From the NCBI GenBank assembly GCA_022402535.1, contig JAKRSD010000022.1:1-54778 (forward strand): a DNA stretch of 54,778 nt, in the 5' to 3' direction. The notes beneath the pieces are model-generated. The model was not told the origin of the DNA and searched no databases. It saw only the letters and a list, made by a program, of their open reading frames with translations. Of this stretch, positions 15,942-25,196 are shown piece after piece (position 1 is the stretch's first letter; each line of letters begins with the position of its first letter). This DNA is from Flavobacteriales bacterium. Its GTDB lineage: Bacteria; Bacteroidota; Bacteroidia; CAIKAF01. The translations under genes and the position numbers were made by a program.

Positions 15942-17918
15942 ATGAAAACTTTTTTGACCTTAATTCTAGTTGGTTCAACCATTGTTATAAAGGCTCAGGT
16001 AATACGTTACGTTCGGGTAGGTGGCACCGGAGACGGATCCGCATGGCAGTTTGCTTCTGGTGACTTGCAGAATGCAATTAATGCTTCCGCGCTAGGAGAT
16101 GAGGTTTGGGTAGGCGCCGGCGAATATAAACCTACTTCTCCCATTACAGATCCCTTAAATTTAGGTGGAGAAACTGTAAATAAGTTTAGCACTTTTACCA
16201 TGAAATCAGGAGTGAAAGTATATGGAAGTTTTCCGCCTACGGGCTTTCCAACCTTGAATGATAGAAATTTTACAGACCACGCTAGTATTTTATCAGGTGA
16301 TATTGGGGTTGTCGGGGAAAAAACAGACAATTGCTTCCATGTATGCTTTTTTCCTAATACTGAGAATGTATTAATTGACGGATTTGTGATTAAAGATGGG
16401 TTTGCGAATGGAAATACAAATACCAATAATCAATTTACTGATGTAAGCTATTTGGGAGAAGATATACCCAATTATCAAGGAGCGGGAATATTCATGATAG
16501 GTGGGAGTAACCGGTTTGAAAATTGTACATTCATTAACAATCAGTCCATTCGCGAGGGTGGGGCTGTATTCATCAATCAAGGCAACCACGAATTTCTAAA
16601 TAATAATTTTATAGAAAATTTGGCCAGATCAGGTGGGGGAGCTGTTTATTGTATTGATGGGGAACACAATTTCCACTCCAACTCGTTTGAAGGAAATGTA
16701 GTACAGTTAGGAATATCATATCCTTTTCCTATGATTTCACCTACTGATTTTGCCAATGGTGCAGGAATTTATTCGAAAAATGCAGATTTAAATATAGTAA
16801 GCAACGTTTTTGAAAGTAATGAGGCACTAGTGCCCAATAATGTCAAAAATGCCCAGGGCGGAGCTCTTTATTTTAGCACCGGAACGTTAAACCTTGCTGA
16901 TTGTGAGTTTAAATTTAACTCTGCAACGTTTCAACCTACAGGAGTTCAGGTGTGTATGGGTGGTGCTGCTTATATATTACAAGCCAACAGTACAATAAAG
17001 AATAATACTTTTAAAGGAAATCTTTCCCATGGTTCAGGGGGGGCTGTTCAGCTTTCTGAGGGAATTCACCTGCTATCGTCAAATCGCTTCACCGAAAATG
17101 AAAGCGTAGGAAACGGTGGGGCTTTGTCGGCCGAAAGTGCGAATCTGTCCATAATCAATTCGATATTTGATAAAAATATTTCCGCCGGTTACGGTGCCGC
17201 AATTTTTTATAATGGTACTTCTGCACAAAATCAATTTGTAAATAATACCTATTATAAAAATAGTTCGTCTAATACAGCCGGATCTGCCGGTATTTATATG
17301 AATGGTGGTGTACACCAAATATTAAACAGTATATTTTTTGAAAATAAAATAAATAACAGTTCAACTGCACCGGGTGCGGATGTAAGATATTTCAATTTTT
17401 CTTCCAGTTCCACTTTTCAATATAATCTATATCAAACCGGTTCATCCGACACTACTATCGGAAACATTGGATTCGATGGAAATAATAATCCGCTTTTTGT
17501 CGATGCAGAAAATGGAAACTTTGCTTTATTGCCTTTGAGTCCATGCATTAATACAGGTAATAATGATTTTTATTTAACTGTTTATGATTCAACTGATTTT
17601 ATGGGAAATACTCGAATTGATGAAGGTATTATTGATCGAGGCGCTATTGAAAATCAGGGTGAAATCGAACCGGTTACCATAAATAAATATCATGTTCCCA
17701 CGCATTTAACCGTTTTCCCCAATCCTGTTCATTCGGGTCAGTGGCTAACAGTCGAAACAGGTGTATTTCAATCATTCAAGATTGTGGATATATTCGGAAA
17801 ACAACTTATGTCCGGAACGCTCAGCGAAGGGTCTAATTCATTAAATATCGAACAGTTAGTCCCCGGTTTTTATGTGCTTCAAACATTAACTAATTCAGTA
17901 AATTTTATTAAAAAATAA
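15942..17918 (+). CDS. T9SS-secreted right-handed beta-helix protein
   Basis: Predicted secreted or surface protein of 658 residues. The ATG at 15942 starts a signal peptide (MKTFLTLILVGSTIVIKAQ); the upstream extension from 15900 is unlikely. After a start typical of such proteins (IRYVRVGGTGDGSAWQFASG, where residues begin listing a table-like layout) comes a long parallel beta-helix with repeated short turns such as NCTFINNQSIREGGAVF and NNFIENLARSGGGAVY. A C-terminal T9SS type-A sorting domain (VFPNPVHSGQWLTVE to NFIKK) directs outer-membrane export and surface attachment. No catalytic residues of a polysaccharide lyase are evident, so it may be an adhesin or binding protein. It is followed 12 bases later by the first of four tandem repeat proteins. 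Confidence 0.85.
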   Translation: MKTFLTLILVGSTIVIKAQVIRYVRVGGTGDGSAWQFASGDLQNAINASALGDEVWVGAGEYKPTSPITDPLNLGGETVNKFSTFTMKSGVKVYGSFPPTGFPTLNDRNFTDHASILSGDIGVVGEKTDNCFHVCFFPNTENVLIDGFVIKDGFANGNTNTNNQFTDVSYLGEDIPNYQGAGIFMIGGSNRFENCTFINNQSIREGGAVFINQGNHEFLNNNFIENLARSGGGAVYCIDGEHNFHSNSFEGNVVQLGISYPFPMISPTDFANGAGIYSKNADLNIVSNVFESNEALVPNNVKNAQGGALYFSTGTLNLADCEFKFNSATFQPTGVQVCMGGAAYILQANSTIKNNTFKGNLSHGSGGAVQLSEGIHLLSSNRFTENESVGNGGALSAESANLSIINSIFDKNISAGYGAAIFYNGTSAQNQFVNNTYYKNSSSNTAGSAGIYMNGGVHQILNSIFFENKINNSSTAPGADVRYFNFSSSSTFQYNLYQTGSSDTTIGNIGFDGNNNPLFVDAENGNFALLPLSPCINTGNNDFYLTVYDSTDFMGNTRIDEGIIDRGAIENQGEIEPVTINKYHVPTHLTVFPNPVHSGQWLTVETGVFQSFKIVDIFGKQLMSGTLSEGSNSLNIEQLVPGFYVLQTLTNSVNFIKK

Positions 17919-17930
17919 TATCCAATACCT

Positions 17931-19283
17931 ATGAAATCCTCTTTATTCACATTAATTTTTATCGGTTTATTGACGTATGTATCTTCGGCACAGACCCTAC
18001 AATGCCGAAAAGATACGGTGAATTACTACACCTATATTCCGGGCACATCCATCAAAGAATTACAGTATCGGATGGTGTATGGTTTTGATAATAACAATAA
18101 TCAAACTCAGATGCTGCGGCAGGATTGGGATAATACCAATAATCTGTTTGTTAACATCAGAATCTGGAACTATACCTATAATACTGATAACCTGAACACA
18201 CAGATTATAAGTTCTGTCTGGAGTCAGGTGTTAAATTCATGGGATTTGGATGAAAGGCAGACCTTTACTTACGATGCCCAGGGAAATAATACGGTAATTC
18301 TCATTGAAGACTGGAATACGGGTTCAAATGCATGGGTAAACTGGGTTAGGCTTGACCGTACCTATGATGCGAACGGAAATAAAACCGAAGAATTCAGAAG
18401 GGCATGGAATACGGGCACAGGAAGCTGGCAAAACTCATCCCTTGAATTGATGGAGTATGATGTCAATAATAACCAAATTGAATTTGTCAGACAGGAATGG
18501 AACACCTCATCGTCATCGTGGGAAAATGATTATAAACTGGAAATGACATACAATGCCAATAATCTGGTTACACAAGTACTTTGGTTTGATTATGATTTAA
18601 ATGCCAATGCCTGGGAAAATTATAACAAACGAACCATGCAGTATGACCTGAGCGGAAACAAGGTTTTGGAAATTTCTCAAAACTGGCATGAATTTACCAA
18701 TGATTGGACGGGTGGGCAGCGAACTTTGTATACATATAACGGAAATAATTTGCTGATTCAGTACTTAAGACAGATTTGGAACTCCGTTACCAATACTTGG
18801 GATATCAATTCTCAAAAAGGCGAATACATTTATGATTCAAACGGGAATAATACCCTGATTGATCAAAAAACATGGAATCCGTCTCTCTCTGCATGGGAGA
18901 ACAGTTCGTTACAGATTCGTGAGTTTGACAGTAATGATTTCATGGTTGTGTTTGAATTTAAATCGGGTTGGAATGCGGCGGCCAATTATTATGATTCTCA
19001 CACTCGTCAGGAATTTGTTTGTACCGCAATAGAAATAGCTGGTATTGAAGAAGAAAACATTACGCATGAAGTGGTATTATATCCCAATCCCATACAATCC
19101 GGCGAACTCCTGAATATTAAAACCGCTGTATCCCAGCCTTTTCGAATAACTAATCTGTATGGTATGGTTGTGCTTACAGGTAAACTGGAATCAGGGATTA
19201 ATTCAATTCATGTACAAAACTTGCCGGCCGGTTTATACTTGGTTCAGACGGGTACAAAATCTATCAAATTCATCAAAAACTAA
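17931..19283 (+). CDS. T9SS-secreted W/Y-repeat protein, tandem paralogue 1
   Basis: A 450-residue secreted protein: signal peptide (about 1-20, ending SSAQ), then LQCRKDTVNYYTYIPGT, and about eight repeats of roughly 40 residues shaped like YDxxGNxxxxxxxxWNxxxxxWxN, ending at TRQEFVC. A T9SS type-A sorting domain follows (VVLYPNPIQSGELLNIK to KFIKN). The repeats recall RHS/YD repeats but with two Trp per unit. Only two cysteines are seen in the mature chain, one at each end of the repeat domain, and they are conserved in all four paralogues, which suggests a disulfide closing the structure. The next gene starts immediately after its stop codon. Function unknown; a surface adhesin or structural fibre is a guess. 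Confidence 0.85.
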   Translation: MKSSLFTLIFIGLLTYVSSAQTLQCRKDTVNYYTYIPGTSIKELQYRMVYGFDNNNNQTQMLRQDWDNTNNLFVNIRIWNYTYNTDNLNTQIISSVWSQVLNSWDLDERQTFTYDAQGNNTVILIEDWNTGSNAWVNWVRLDRTYDANGNKTEEFRRAWNTGTGSWQNSSLELMEYDVNNNQIEFVRQEWNTSSSSWENDYKLEMTYNANNLVTQVLWFDYDLNANAWENYNKRTMQYDLSGNKVLEISQNWHEFTNDWTGGQRTLYTYNGNNLLIQYLRQIWNSVTNTWDINSQKGEYIYDSNGNNTLIDQKTWNPSLSAWENSSLQIREFDSNDFMVVFEFKSGWNAAANYYDSHTRQEFVCTAIEIAGIEEENITHEVVLYPNPIQSGELLNIKTAVSQPFRITNLYGMVVLTGKLESGINSIHVQNLPAGLYLVQTGTKSIKFIKN

Positions 19284-19289
19284 ATGGTT

Positions 19290-20639
19290 ATGCATAAGCC
19301 TATTTTCCTCTTGTTTCTTTTACTTATCCTGTCTGCTAAATCCGGGTTTTCGCAAACCATTGAATGCAGGGTAGATACAATGAATTATTATGAATACTTT
19401 CCCGGGAGTCAATTGAAATTTTTAACAAGCAGATTGATAAATACTTATTATCCGAATAATCTGCTTGCCCAACAAATCAGTCAGAGTTATGATCAAACGG
19501 ATAATTCATTCCTCTCTACTCAAATCGTCAATCATCATTACGATGAAAATGATAGCCTGATTGAACGAGCCTCAGTGCAATGGAGTACCACACTCAATGC
19601 ATGGGTCGGAAGTCAAAAACAAACGTACGAATATAGTTCAACGCCTCCAAAAAAGATTCAATCCCAATATTTTTGGAGTCAAGGTTTAAATACCTGGGTT
19701 GGGACTTACAAATTCCATAAAACATTTGACGCTAACGGAAACGATATTGAAGGGTTGACTCAACAGTATAATTTTTCCTTAAATCAATGGATTAACTACA
19801 GTAATTATGTAGTAACCTACGATGCCAATAACAATAATTTAGGCGGAATCACCCAATCTTGGAATTCGGCTACAAACAGTTGGGTCAATAATATGAAATC
19901 GACCAGAAGCTATAATCCACAAAATAACATCATCCTTGAGGTTTATGAAAATTGGGATGTAAATTCGAATACCTGGAAGAATAGTCAAAAAATAAGTTAT
20001 ACATACAATGCGGAACAAAAAATCACAGAAAGACTTGTAGAGAATTGGAATACGAATCTTTCACTATGGATAAATCATCAGAGACGTATATATAGCTATT
20101 TGCCCGGAAATACGGAGGTAAATACATTCTATGTGTGGGATATAAACAGTAGTTTTTGGGTCAATAGTACACGCGGTACGGACATATACAATGAGTATGG
20201 AAATCAAATTGAAGATTTTAATGAAGTGTGGGTCGATTCATCGAACAGTTGGGTCAACTCGAATTTGACATATAATTTCTATAATTCAGATCAAATTAGG
20301 ATTGCCCGTGAAACCAACTACGGTTGGAATCAGGCTTTCGGATATTATGAGGACCGCAATTATCAGGAATACATCTGCACTCCCGTTGAAATCATGGCTA
20401 TGGAAGATATTTCGAAATCTGAGGACGTGGTTTTATTTCCCAATCCGCTGCCCCATGGAGAAGCATTGACCATTAAATCGCCCGCAGAACAACATTATAA
20501 ACTCATTAACGGATACGGAACAGTAATGCTTTCCGGTAAATTAAACGCCGGCCTCAATTCGTTATATCTGGATGATTTGCCGGTGGGTTTATACATTATT
20601 CAGATGAATACACAATCTGTCAAATTCATTAAAAACTAA
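19290..20639 (+). CDS. T9SS-secreted W/Y-repeat protein, tandem paralogue 2
   Basis: Second of four tandem paralogues, about 449 residues. An ATG at 19284 abuts the previous stop; the in-frame ATG at 19290 is used here because it starts a cleaner signal peptide (MHKPIFLLFLLLILSAKSG), but either is possible. The mature N-terminus IECRVDTMNYYEYFPGS aligns with paralogue 1, the repeats carry the same Trp and Tyr spacing (QSWNSATNSWVNN, ENWDVNSNTWKNS) and the domain ends QEYICTPVEI. The C-terminal type-A sorting domain is VVLFPNPLPHGEALTIK to KFIKN. Its repeats differ from paralogue 1 at most non-core positions, so the duplication is not recent. Confidence 0.84.
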   Translation: MHKPIFLLFLLLILSAKSGFSQTIECRVDTMNYYEYFPGSQLKFLTSRLINTYYPNNLLAQQISQSYDQTDNSFLSTQIVNHHYDENDSLIERASVQWSTTLNAWVGSQKQTYEYSSTPPKKIQSQYFWSQGLNTWVGTYKFHKTFDANGNDIEGLTQQYNFSLNQWINYSNYVVTYDANNNNLGGITQSWNSATNSWVNNMKSTRSYNPQNNIILEVYENWDVNSNTWKNSQKISYTYNAEQKITERLVENWNTNLSLWINHQRRIYSYLPGNTEVNTFYVWDINSSFWVNSTRGTDIYNEYGNQIEDFNEVWVDSSNSWVNSNLTYNFYNSDQIRIARETNYGWNQAFGYYEDRNYQEYICTPVEIMAMEDISKSEDVVLFPNPLPHGEALTIKSPAEQHYKLINGYGTVMLSGKLNAGLNSLYLDDLPVGLYIIQMNTQSVKFIKN

Positions 20640-20646
20640 ATTCATT

Positions 20647-21894
20647 ATGAAAAGAAAGCTACTCTTGTTATTGATTTCAGGTTTGTTTTTTGTGCAAACC
20701 GGTAATACTCAAAATTTTGAATGTCAGGTTGATACAGTCTATGAATATTTTTATGTAACGGGTACCAATGTTACCCTTCCCTTCAGAAGAACCATCAATC
20801 AATACAACAGTGAATCCATACTTACCAACCGGTATTTACAGAATTGGGATAACGGAAGTAACACCTATGTGAATCAGACTTGGAATACCTACACCTACGA
20901 TGCTAATGGCAATTTGGCGGTTCACCTGATTTTGAATTGGGTAGGGAATAGCTGGGTAAACAATTTTAGAATAACACGGACGTATAATTCGGATAATTTA
21001 GTGCTAGAGTCGTTAAGTCAGTCTTGGGATTCTCCTTCAAATGACTGGATTAACAGTGGACGCAGTTTTTCGGTATATGATCAGCAGGGGAATCAAACAC
21101 AGCTCTTAGTTCAAAGCTGGGTATCATCTACATGGGTCAATAACCAAGTAAATGATTATGAATTTGATGCGCAGGGTAATCAAACCTCCCGAACCATTAA
21201 ATCATGGAGTACATCAATCAGCAATTGGGAAAATCAGGAACGCTATTTCTGGACGTATAACGCCAATCAGATGGAGAGCGAATTTCTGATTCAGGAATGG
21301 AATGCGGGTACCTCGATGTGGATAAATGATAGTAAAACCGATAAAGTGTATGATGCCAATAATTTGCTCACGCTGGAGCAGTATTCAAACTGGAATCAGG
21401 GCAATAGCAGCTGGGAACAAAGCGGTAAATCCGATTTCACTTATACATCTGCCGGAAAGGTGGAAGAGCAGGTAACCCAGACATGGATAAGTGCGAGCAG
21501 CACATGGCAGAATCAGAGTAAACAGACGTATGAATACAGTCCTTTGGATGTGTTGATTGCCCGTAATCAATTCAGTAATTGGAATGTATCAACTGAAGTA
21601 TATGATTATGGAACCCGCATGGAATACAGATGTTCGCTCATTGATGTTTCTGACGTGGAATCGTATGTACTCACTGGTGATGTTGCCCTGTTCCCCAATC
21701 CGGTGATACAGGGTGATTGGTTCAATGTTCAATCAGCAAAATCTACCGCTTATACGGTGCGGGATATTTTAGGAAAAATACACATGCAGGGCAATCTGCA
21801 GGAAGGAAATAATGCATTGGAAACCCATACGCTTGTTTCGGGAGTATATTTTCTTCTGGCAGGAAATAAGACAATTAAGTTTATCATTCAATGA
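20647..21894 (+). CDS. T9SS-secreted W/Y-repeat protein, tandem paralogue 3
   Basis: Third tandem paralogue and the shortest (415 residues), about one repeat unit fewer than the others, as expected if copy number varies by recombination. The signal peptide ends near GNTQ. The mature protein starts FECQVDTVYEYFYVTGT and the repeat domain closes at RMEYRCSLIDV, keeping both conserved cysteines. Repeats include QSWDSPSNDWINS and QEWNAGTSMWIND. The T9SS type-A sorting domain is VALFPNPVIQGDWFNVQ to KFIIQ. It begins seven bases after paralogue 2 and its final codons overlap the start of paralogue 4 by ATGA, so translation is probably coupled. Confidence 0.84.
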   Translation: MKRKLLLLLISGLFFVQTGNTQNFECQVDTVYEYFYVTGTNVTLPFRRTINQYNSESILTNRYLQNWDNGSNTYVNQTWNTYTYDANGNLAVHLILNWVGNSWVNNFRITRTYNSDNLVLESLSQSWDSPSNDWINSGRSFSVYDQQGNQTQLLVQSWVSSTWVNNQVNDYEFDAQGNQTSRTIKSWSTSISNWENQERYFWTYNANQMESEFLIQEWNAGTSMWINDSKTDKVYDANNLLTLEQYSNWNQGNSSWEQSGKSDFTYTSAGKVEEQVTQTWISASSTWQNQSKQTYEYSPLDVLIARNQFSNWNVSTEVYDYGTRMEYRCSLIDVSDVESYVLTGDVALFPNPVIQGDWFNVQSAKSTAYTVRDILGKIHMQGNLQEGNNALETHTLVSGVYFLLAGNKTIKFIIQ

Positions 21895-23261
21895 AACATT
21901 CGCATATGAACAGGTTTTTTACCTCAGCAATCGGAATTTTGTTTTATTTCACGCAGGCTGCTTTTGCTCAAGAATCCGAGTGCCGGCTGGATACATTAAA
22001 CGTGTATCAATATATTCCCGATACAGAAGTGCGATATTTAACATCAAGGGTGTTGTATCAATACACGGCCGATAACAAGCTGTTGCAACGCACATTTCAA
22101 TCCTATAACGATGCCACCGGCGTATTCACTTCCACCTCACGTTATAATTATACCTACAATAATGAGGGGGAACTCGCTGAACTCATTAATTTAAACTGGA
22201 ATACATCCACATCGACCTGGAAACCATTCGGCAGAACGTTATATTATTATTCATCCGTTTCGCCCCAGCAAGTGACCTTAGAACAAGACTGGGATAATAC
22301 AAATAATGTGTGGGAGAACTACAGCAGAAGAAGCTCCACGTTAAATGCGGAGGGCTATCAGACGGAATTGATAAATGAACAGTGGGATAATTTTTTTGAT
22401 GTATGGTATAATTCTCAACGTTATACTTACCAATATGACGGATCCGGAAACAAAATTTTCGAATCACGCGAGGGGTGGAATAGTTCTACAAATAGCTGGC
22501 AGTTTCAGTTTCAAAGAACAAGTTCGTACTCCCCGGGTTCTGATATTTTGGTTGAATTCACAGATCAAAACTGGAATACGGTAAACAGCTCCTGGGTTAA
22601 TTCGCAGAAAGCCAATTTTACGCTGAATATTTCAAACCAATACACTGAAGCTTTATATCAAATCTGGAATACAAATCTTTCATTATGGCAAAATAATATC
22701 CGCGTAGTAAACACTTATTTTACAAACCCCAGCACCACACAGTCATTGCGGCTGACATGGAACAATGCGCAGAGTATCTGGTTAAATAGCAGTCGGTCTA
22801 CTTATACCTACGATAATCAAGATAACCAAACGTCGATTTTCGAAGAAGAATGGGACGAATCCTCTTCGGCATGGCTAAACAACTTTTATTTGTTCCGGGA
22901 ATATAACGAGGATAATGATTTGTTATTTGAAGATTTTAGAAACCAATGGAATCAAACCGTCGGGTATTATGGAAACAGAACCCGCCATGAATACAGATGC
23001 AATTGGGTTGAAATCGTCGATATTACCGAATTGGAAAATAACAATGAAATGCGGGTATATCCTAATCCGCTGAATGCCGGAGAATTATTGATGATTAATT
23101 CTCCATGGGTTCAATCCTATACACTTACGGATTTGTCTGGAAAATGGATTAGGGCAGGCGAGTTGAACGAAGGGGTAAATGCACTCAATACTTCAGATTT
23201 GCCGGCTGGTATGTATATACTCAAAACGCCTCAATTCAATAAGAAAGTAATTGTTCGATAA
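21891..23261 (+). CDS. T9SS-secreted W/Y-repeat protein, tandem paralogue 4
   Basis: Fourth paralogue, 456 residues, overlapping paralogue 3 by four bases (ATGA). An internal ATG at 21906 is an alternative start. The signal peptide ends around AAFAQ, then SECRLDTLNVYQYIPDT. Repeats such as LNWNTSTSTWKPF, QDWDNTNNVWENY and EEWDESSSAWLNN lead to RHEYRCNWVEI, the second conserved cysteine. The sorting domain is MRVYPNPLNAGELLMIN to KKVIVR. It closes the plus-strand operon and converges head-on with the diheme peroxidase gene, with no space between the stop codons and no visible terminator. Confidence 0.84.
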   Translation: MKHSHMNRFFTSAIGILFYFTQAAFAQESECRLDTLNVYQYIPDTEVRYLTSRVLYQYTADNKLLQRTFQSYNDATGVFTSTSRYNYTYNNEGELAELINLNWNTSTSTWKPFGRTLYYYSSVSPQQVTLEQDWDNTNNVWENYSRRSSTLNAEGYQTELINEQWDNFFDVWYNSQRYTYQYDGSGNKIFESREGWNSSTNSWQFQFQRTSSYSPGSDILVEFTDQNWNTVNSSWVNSQKANFTLNISNQYTEALYQIWNTNLSLWQNNIRVVNTYFTNPSTTQSLRLTWNNAQSIWLNSSRSTYTYDNQDNQTSIFEEEWDESSSAWLNNFYLFREYNEDNDLLFEDFRNQWNQTVGYYGNRTRHEYRCNWVEIVDITELENNNEMRVYPNPLNAGELLMINSPWVQSYTLTDLSGKWIRAGELNEGVNALNTSDLPAGMYILKTPQFNKKVIVR

Positions 23262-25070
23262 TCATTTGGTTCGATGCGTTACGGTATCTTCCAGCGCTTG
23301 GATAAAGGATAGAATATCCTGAATTTCTTTAGCGCTGAGCCGCAACGAATCGGAGGGAAGCGTCTGGTACTCGGTGCGAATTCCGTTGCCGATTCCTCCG
23401 CCGTGATTATAAAAATTCAGTACTTCTTCCAAGGTCTCAAATACCCCGTTATGCATGTAAGGGGCATTCAGATGTGCATTTCGGATCCCTCCGGTTTTAA
23501 ATGCTCTTTTGTGAAATTCCACCCCGGTTTTTTCATACCGTCCCAGATCGGTTCCGGCTGCAGCAACCCCGTTTATTTTAACCGGTGTGCCCAGAATTTC
23601 AAATTCGGTTTCGTCATAAAACGGAGGCAAAAGTCCGTTGAAAAGCGGTAAAAAATGGCAGGTGGCGCATTTGGCTTTCCCGGCAAACAGATTAAAACCG
23701 TTCACCACTTCGGGTTTCAGTTCGGGTAGTTCACGACGCATATAACGGTCAAATTCGGAGCTAAAACTGAACAGGCTTCGCACATAAGCTTCCAGTGCGG
23801 AAAGCACTTCGTATTTTCCGGGTTTGCGGCCCAGCGCTTCTTTAAACAGGTTTATATACACCGGATTTTCTGCCACATACCTTACAATAAAATCCAGCGA
23901 ACTGCCCATTTCCTCAGGATTATGAATCACTTCCATAAACTGGTCTTCGATACGCAGCGCTCTCCCGTCCAGATAAAATTTGGTCTGAAATGCGATATTC
24001 CATAATCCGGGCGTATTGCGGCGCAGCGGTTTACCCTCAATGGAAAGGCTGAAGGCTTTATTGTCGGCAAATCCATATTCCGGAATATGACACGAAGCAC
24101 AACTGACCACACCTCCCGGACTCAGTTTTTTGTCGTGAAAAAGTGTTTTTCCGGCTGCCACAAGCGTAGGCGAGGAGCGGTATCTGAAGAAGTCGTTATC
24201 AAAAAAAAGATAATCCCACAGGTTTTTGGCAGAAGGATTCACCCCCGATTTTCGTACCTGATACATCCACCCGTTTGCTTTTTGAATGGCATGAATCTGC
24301 TCTGAAATCGGATGCAGAAATTCTCGGATAAAATGCAGCCTGTCGAATTTGTCAAACGATTTGTTTTTTCGGGCAAAGGTTATCGCATCCTGCATGAGTC
24401 GGCCTAAATCATCGGCCATGTTTTTATTTACATATTCACTTCCTGAATATATATTCACGATGCCCATCATGCCGCGGAGGGCCGGCTCAATTTCCTGAAT
24501 GGCCCAGCCTGACTGCGGCGTGTCGAAACCCGTGATGCCCAATGATTCGATGCGGTATATTTCTACTTTCAGGGCTTCCCAGATAATCTGATGAAAGGAC
24601 GCTCCCGGAATTTGCGCAAGATTTTTTCCCCGCTCATAAATCTGCACCAGCAGGGTGTCTAATCTGCGCACTTCTTTCTCGTAACTCAAGGCGTCAAACG
24701 GTTCCTGAAACACCATTTCTTCCAAAGTTTGTAAACCGCGGGCTTCCACAAATTGGGAGGCACCGCCACGGAATGCATCGTAGGGGATATTGGGACCGTT
24801 TATTTTTCGGAATTCTACCGAATTGCCTATGCCCAGGTAATATTCGCAGGTTTTATAGGCTTGGCGGGTTTGCTGAAGCTGTTTTCGGGTTTGGGCCGGG
24901 TTGGCTATGTATCGCAGTTGTTTGAGGTTTTGACCGCGAAAATTTATGAGCGATTCCAGCAGGTGGTTTGAAATATTTTCTTTTAATTTATCCTCACCCG
25001 ATTGCGAAAACAACAACGGGCCATTGAATAAAAAAACGCTTATGATGAAAACTATTCCCAACCGCTTCAT
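23262..25070 (-). CDS. Diheme cytochrome c peroxidase (MauG/CcpA-like) with helical N-terminal domain
   Basis: Periplasmic di-heme protein of about 602 residues from the ATG at 25070, which begins the signal peptide (MKRLGIVFIISVFLF); the upstream in-frame start at 25091 adds an unlikely extension. The C-terminal half is a bacterial cytochrome c peroxidase/MauG domain with two CxxCH haem motifs, CASCH near residue 323 and CATCH near residue 468, and the family blocks GFADNKAFSLSIEG, RRNTPGLWN and APYMHNGVFETLEEVLNFYN. The first 300 residues are helical and imelysin/EfeO-like in appearance (NFRGQNLKQLRYIAN, GGASQFVEARGLQTLEEM); this layout occurs in Bacteroidota. It probably reduces peroxide or oxidises a partner using periplasmic cytochrome electrons. 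Confidence 0.87.
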   Translation of the reverse strand: MKRLGIVFIISVFLFNGPLLFSQSGEDKLKENISNHLLESLINFRGQNLKQLRYIANPAQTRKQLQQTRQAYKTCEYYLGIGNSVEFRKINGPNIPYDAFRGGASQFVEARGLQTLEEMVFQEPFDALSYEKEVRRLDTLLVQIYERGKNLAQIPGASFHQIIWEALKVEIYRIESLGITGFDTPQSGWAIQEIEPALRGMMGIVNIYSGSEYVNKNMADDLGRLMQDAITFARKNKSFDKFDRLHFIREFLHPISEQIHAIQKANGWMYQVRKSGVNPSAKNLWDYLFFDNDFFRYRSSPTLVAAGKTLFHDKKLSPGGVVSCASCHIPEYGFADNKAFSLSIEGKPLRRNTPGLWNIAFQTKFYLDGRALRIEDQFMEVIHNPEEMGSSLDFIVRYVAENPVYINLFKEALGRKPGKYEVLSALEAYVRSLFSFSSEFDRYMRRELPELKPEVVNGFNLFAGKAKCATCHFLPLFNGLLPPFYDETEFEILGTPVKINGVAAAGTDLGRYEKTGVEFHKRAFKTGGIRNAHLNAPYMHNGVFETLEEVLNFYNHGGGIGNGIRTEYQTLPSDSLRLSAKEIQDILSFIQALEDTVTHRTK

Positions 25071-25170
25071 GCAAACAAAGGAAATAAACATCCTGAAATC
25101 CGTATCTTACACACACCATAATTTCTGATTTTATTAATACGTAATTTACCTGCGCCGGAAAGCATTACGC

Positions 25171-25178
25171 TACTTTTG
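25171..25178 (+). promoter_or_regulatory. -7 promoter box of the phosphatase gene
   Basis: TACTTTTG, an exact TAnnTTTG match, 18 bases before the ATG at 25197. It also supports that ATG over the TTG at 25176, which lies inside the box. No clear -33 TTG. Confidence 0.55.
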
Positions 25179-25196
25179 GCCCAATTGAAAAATAAA

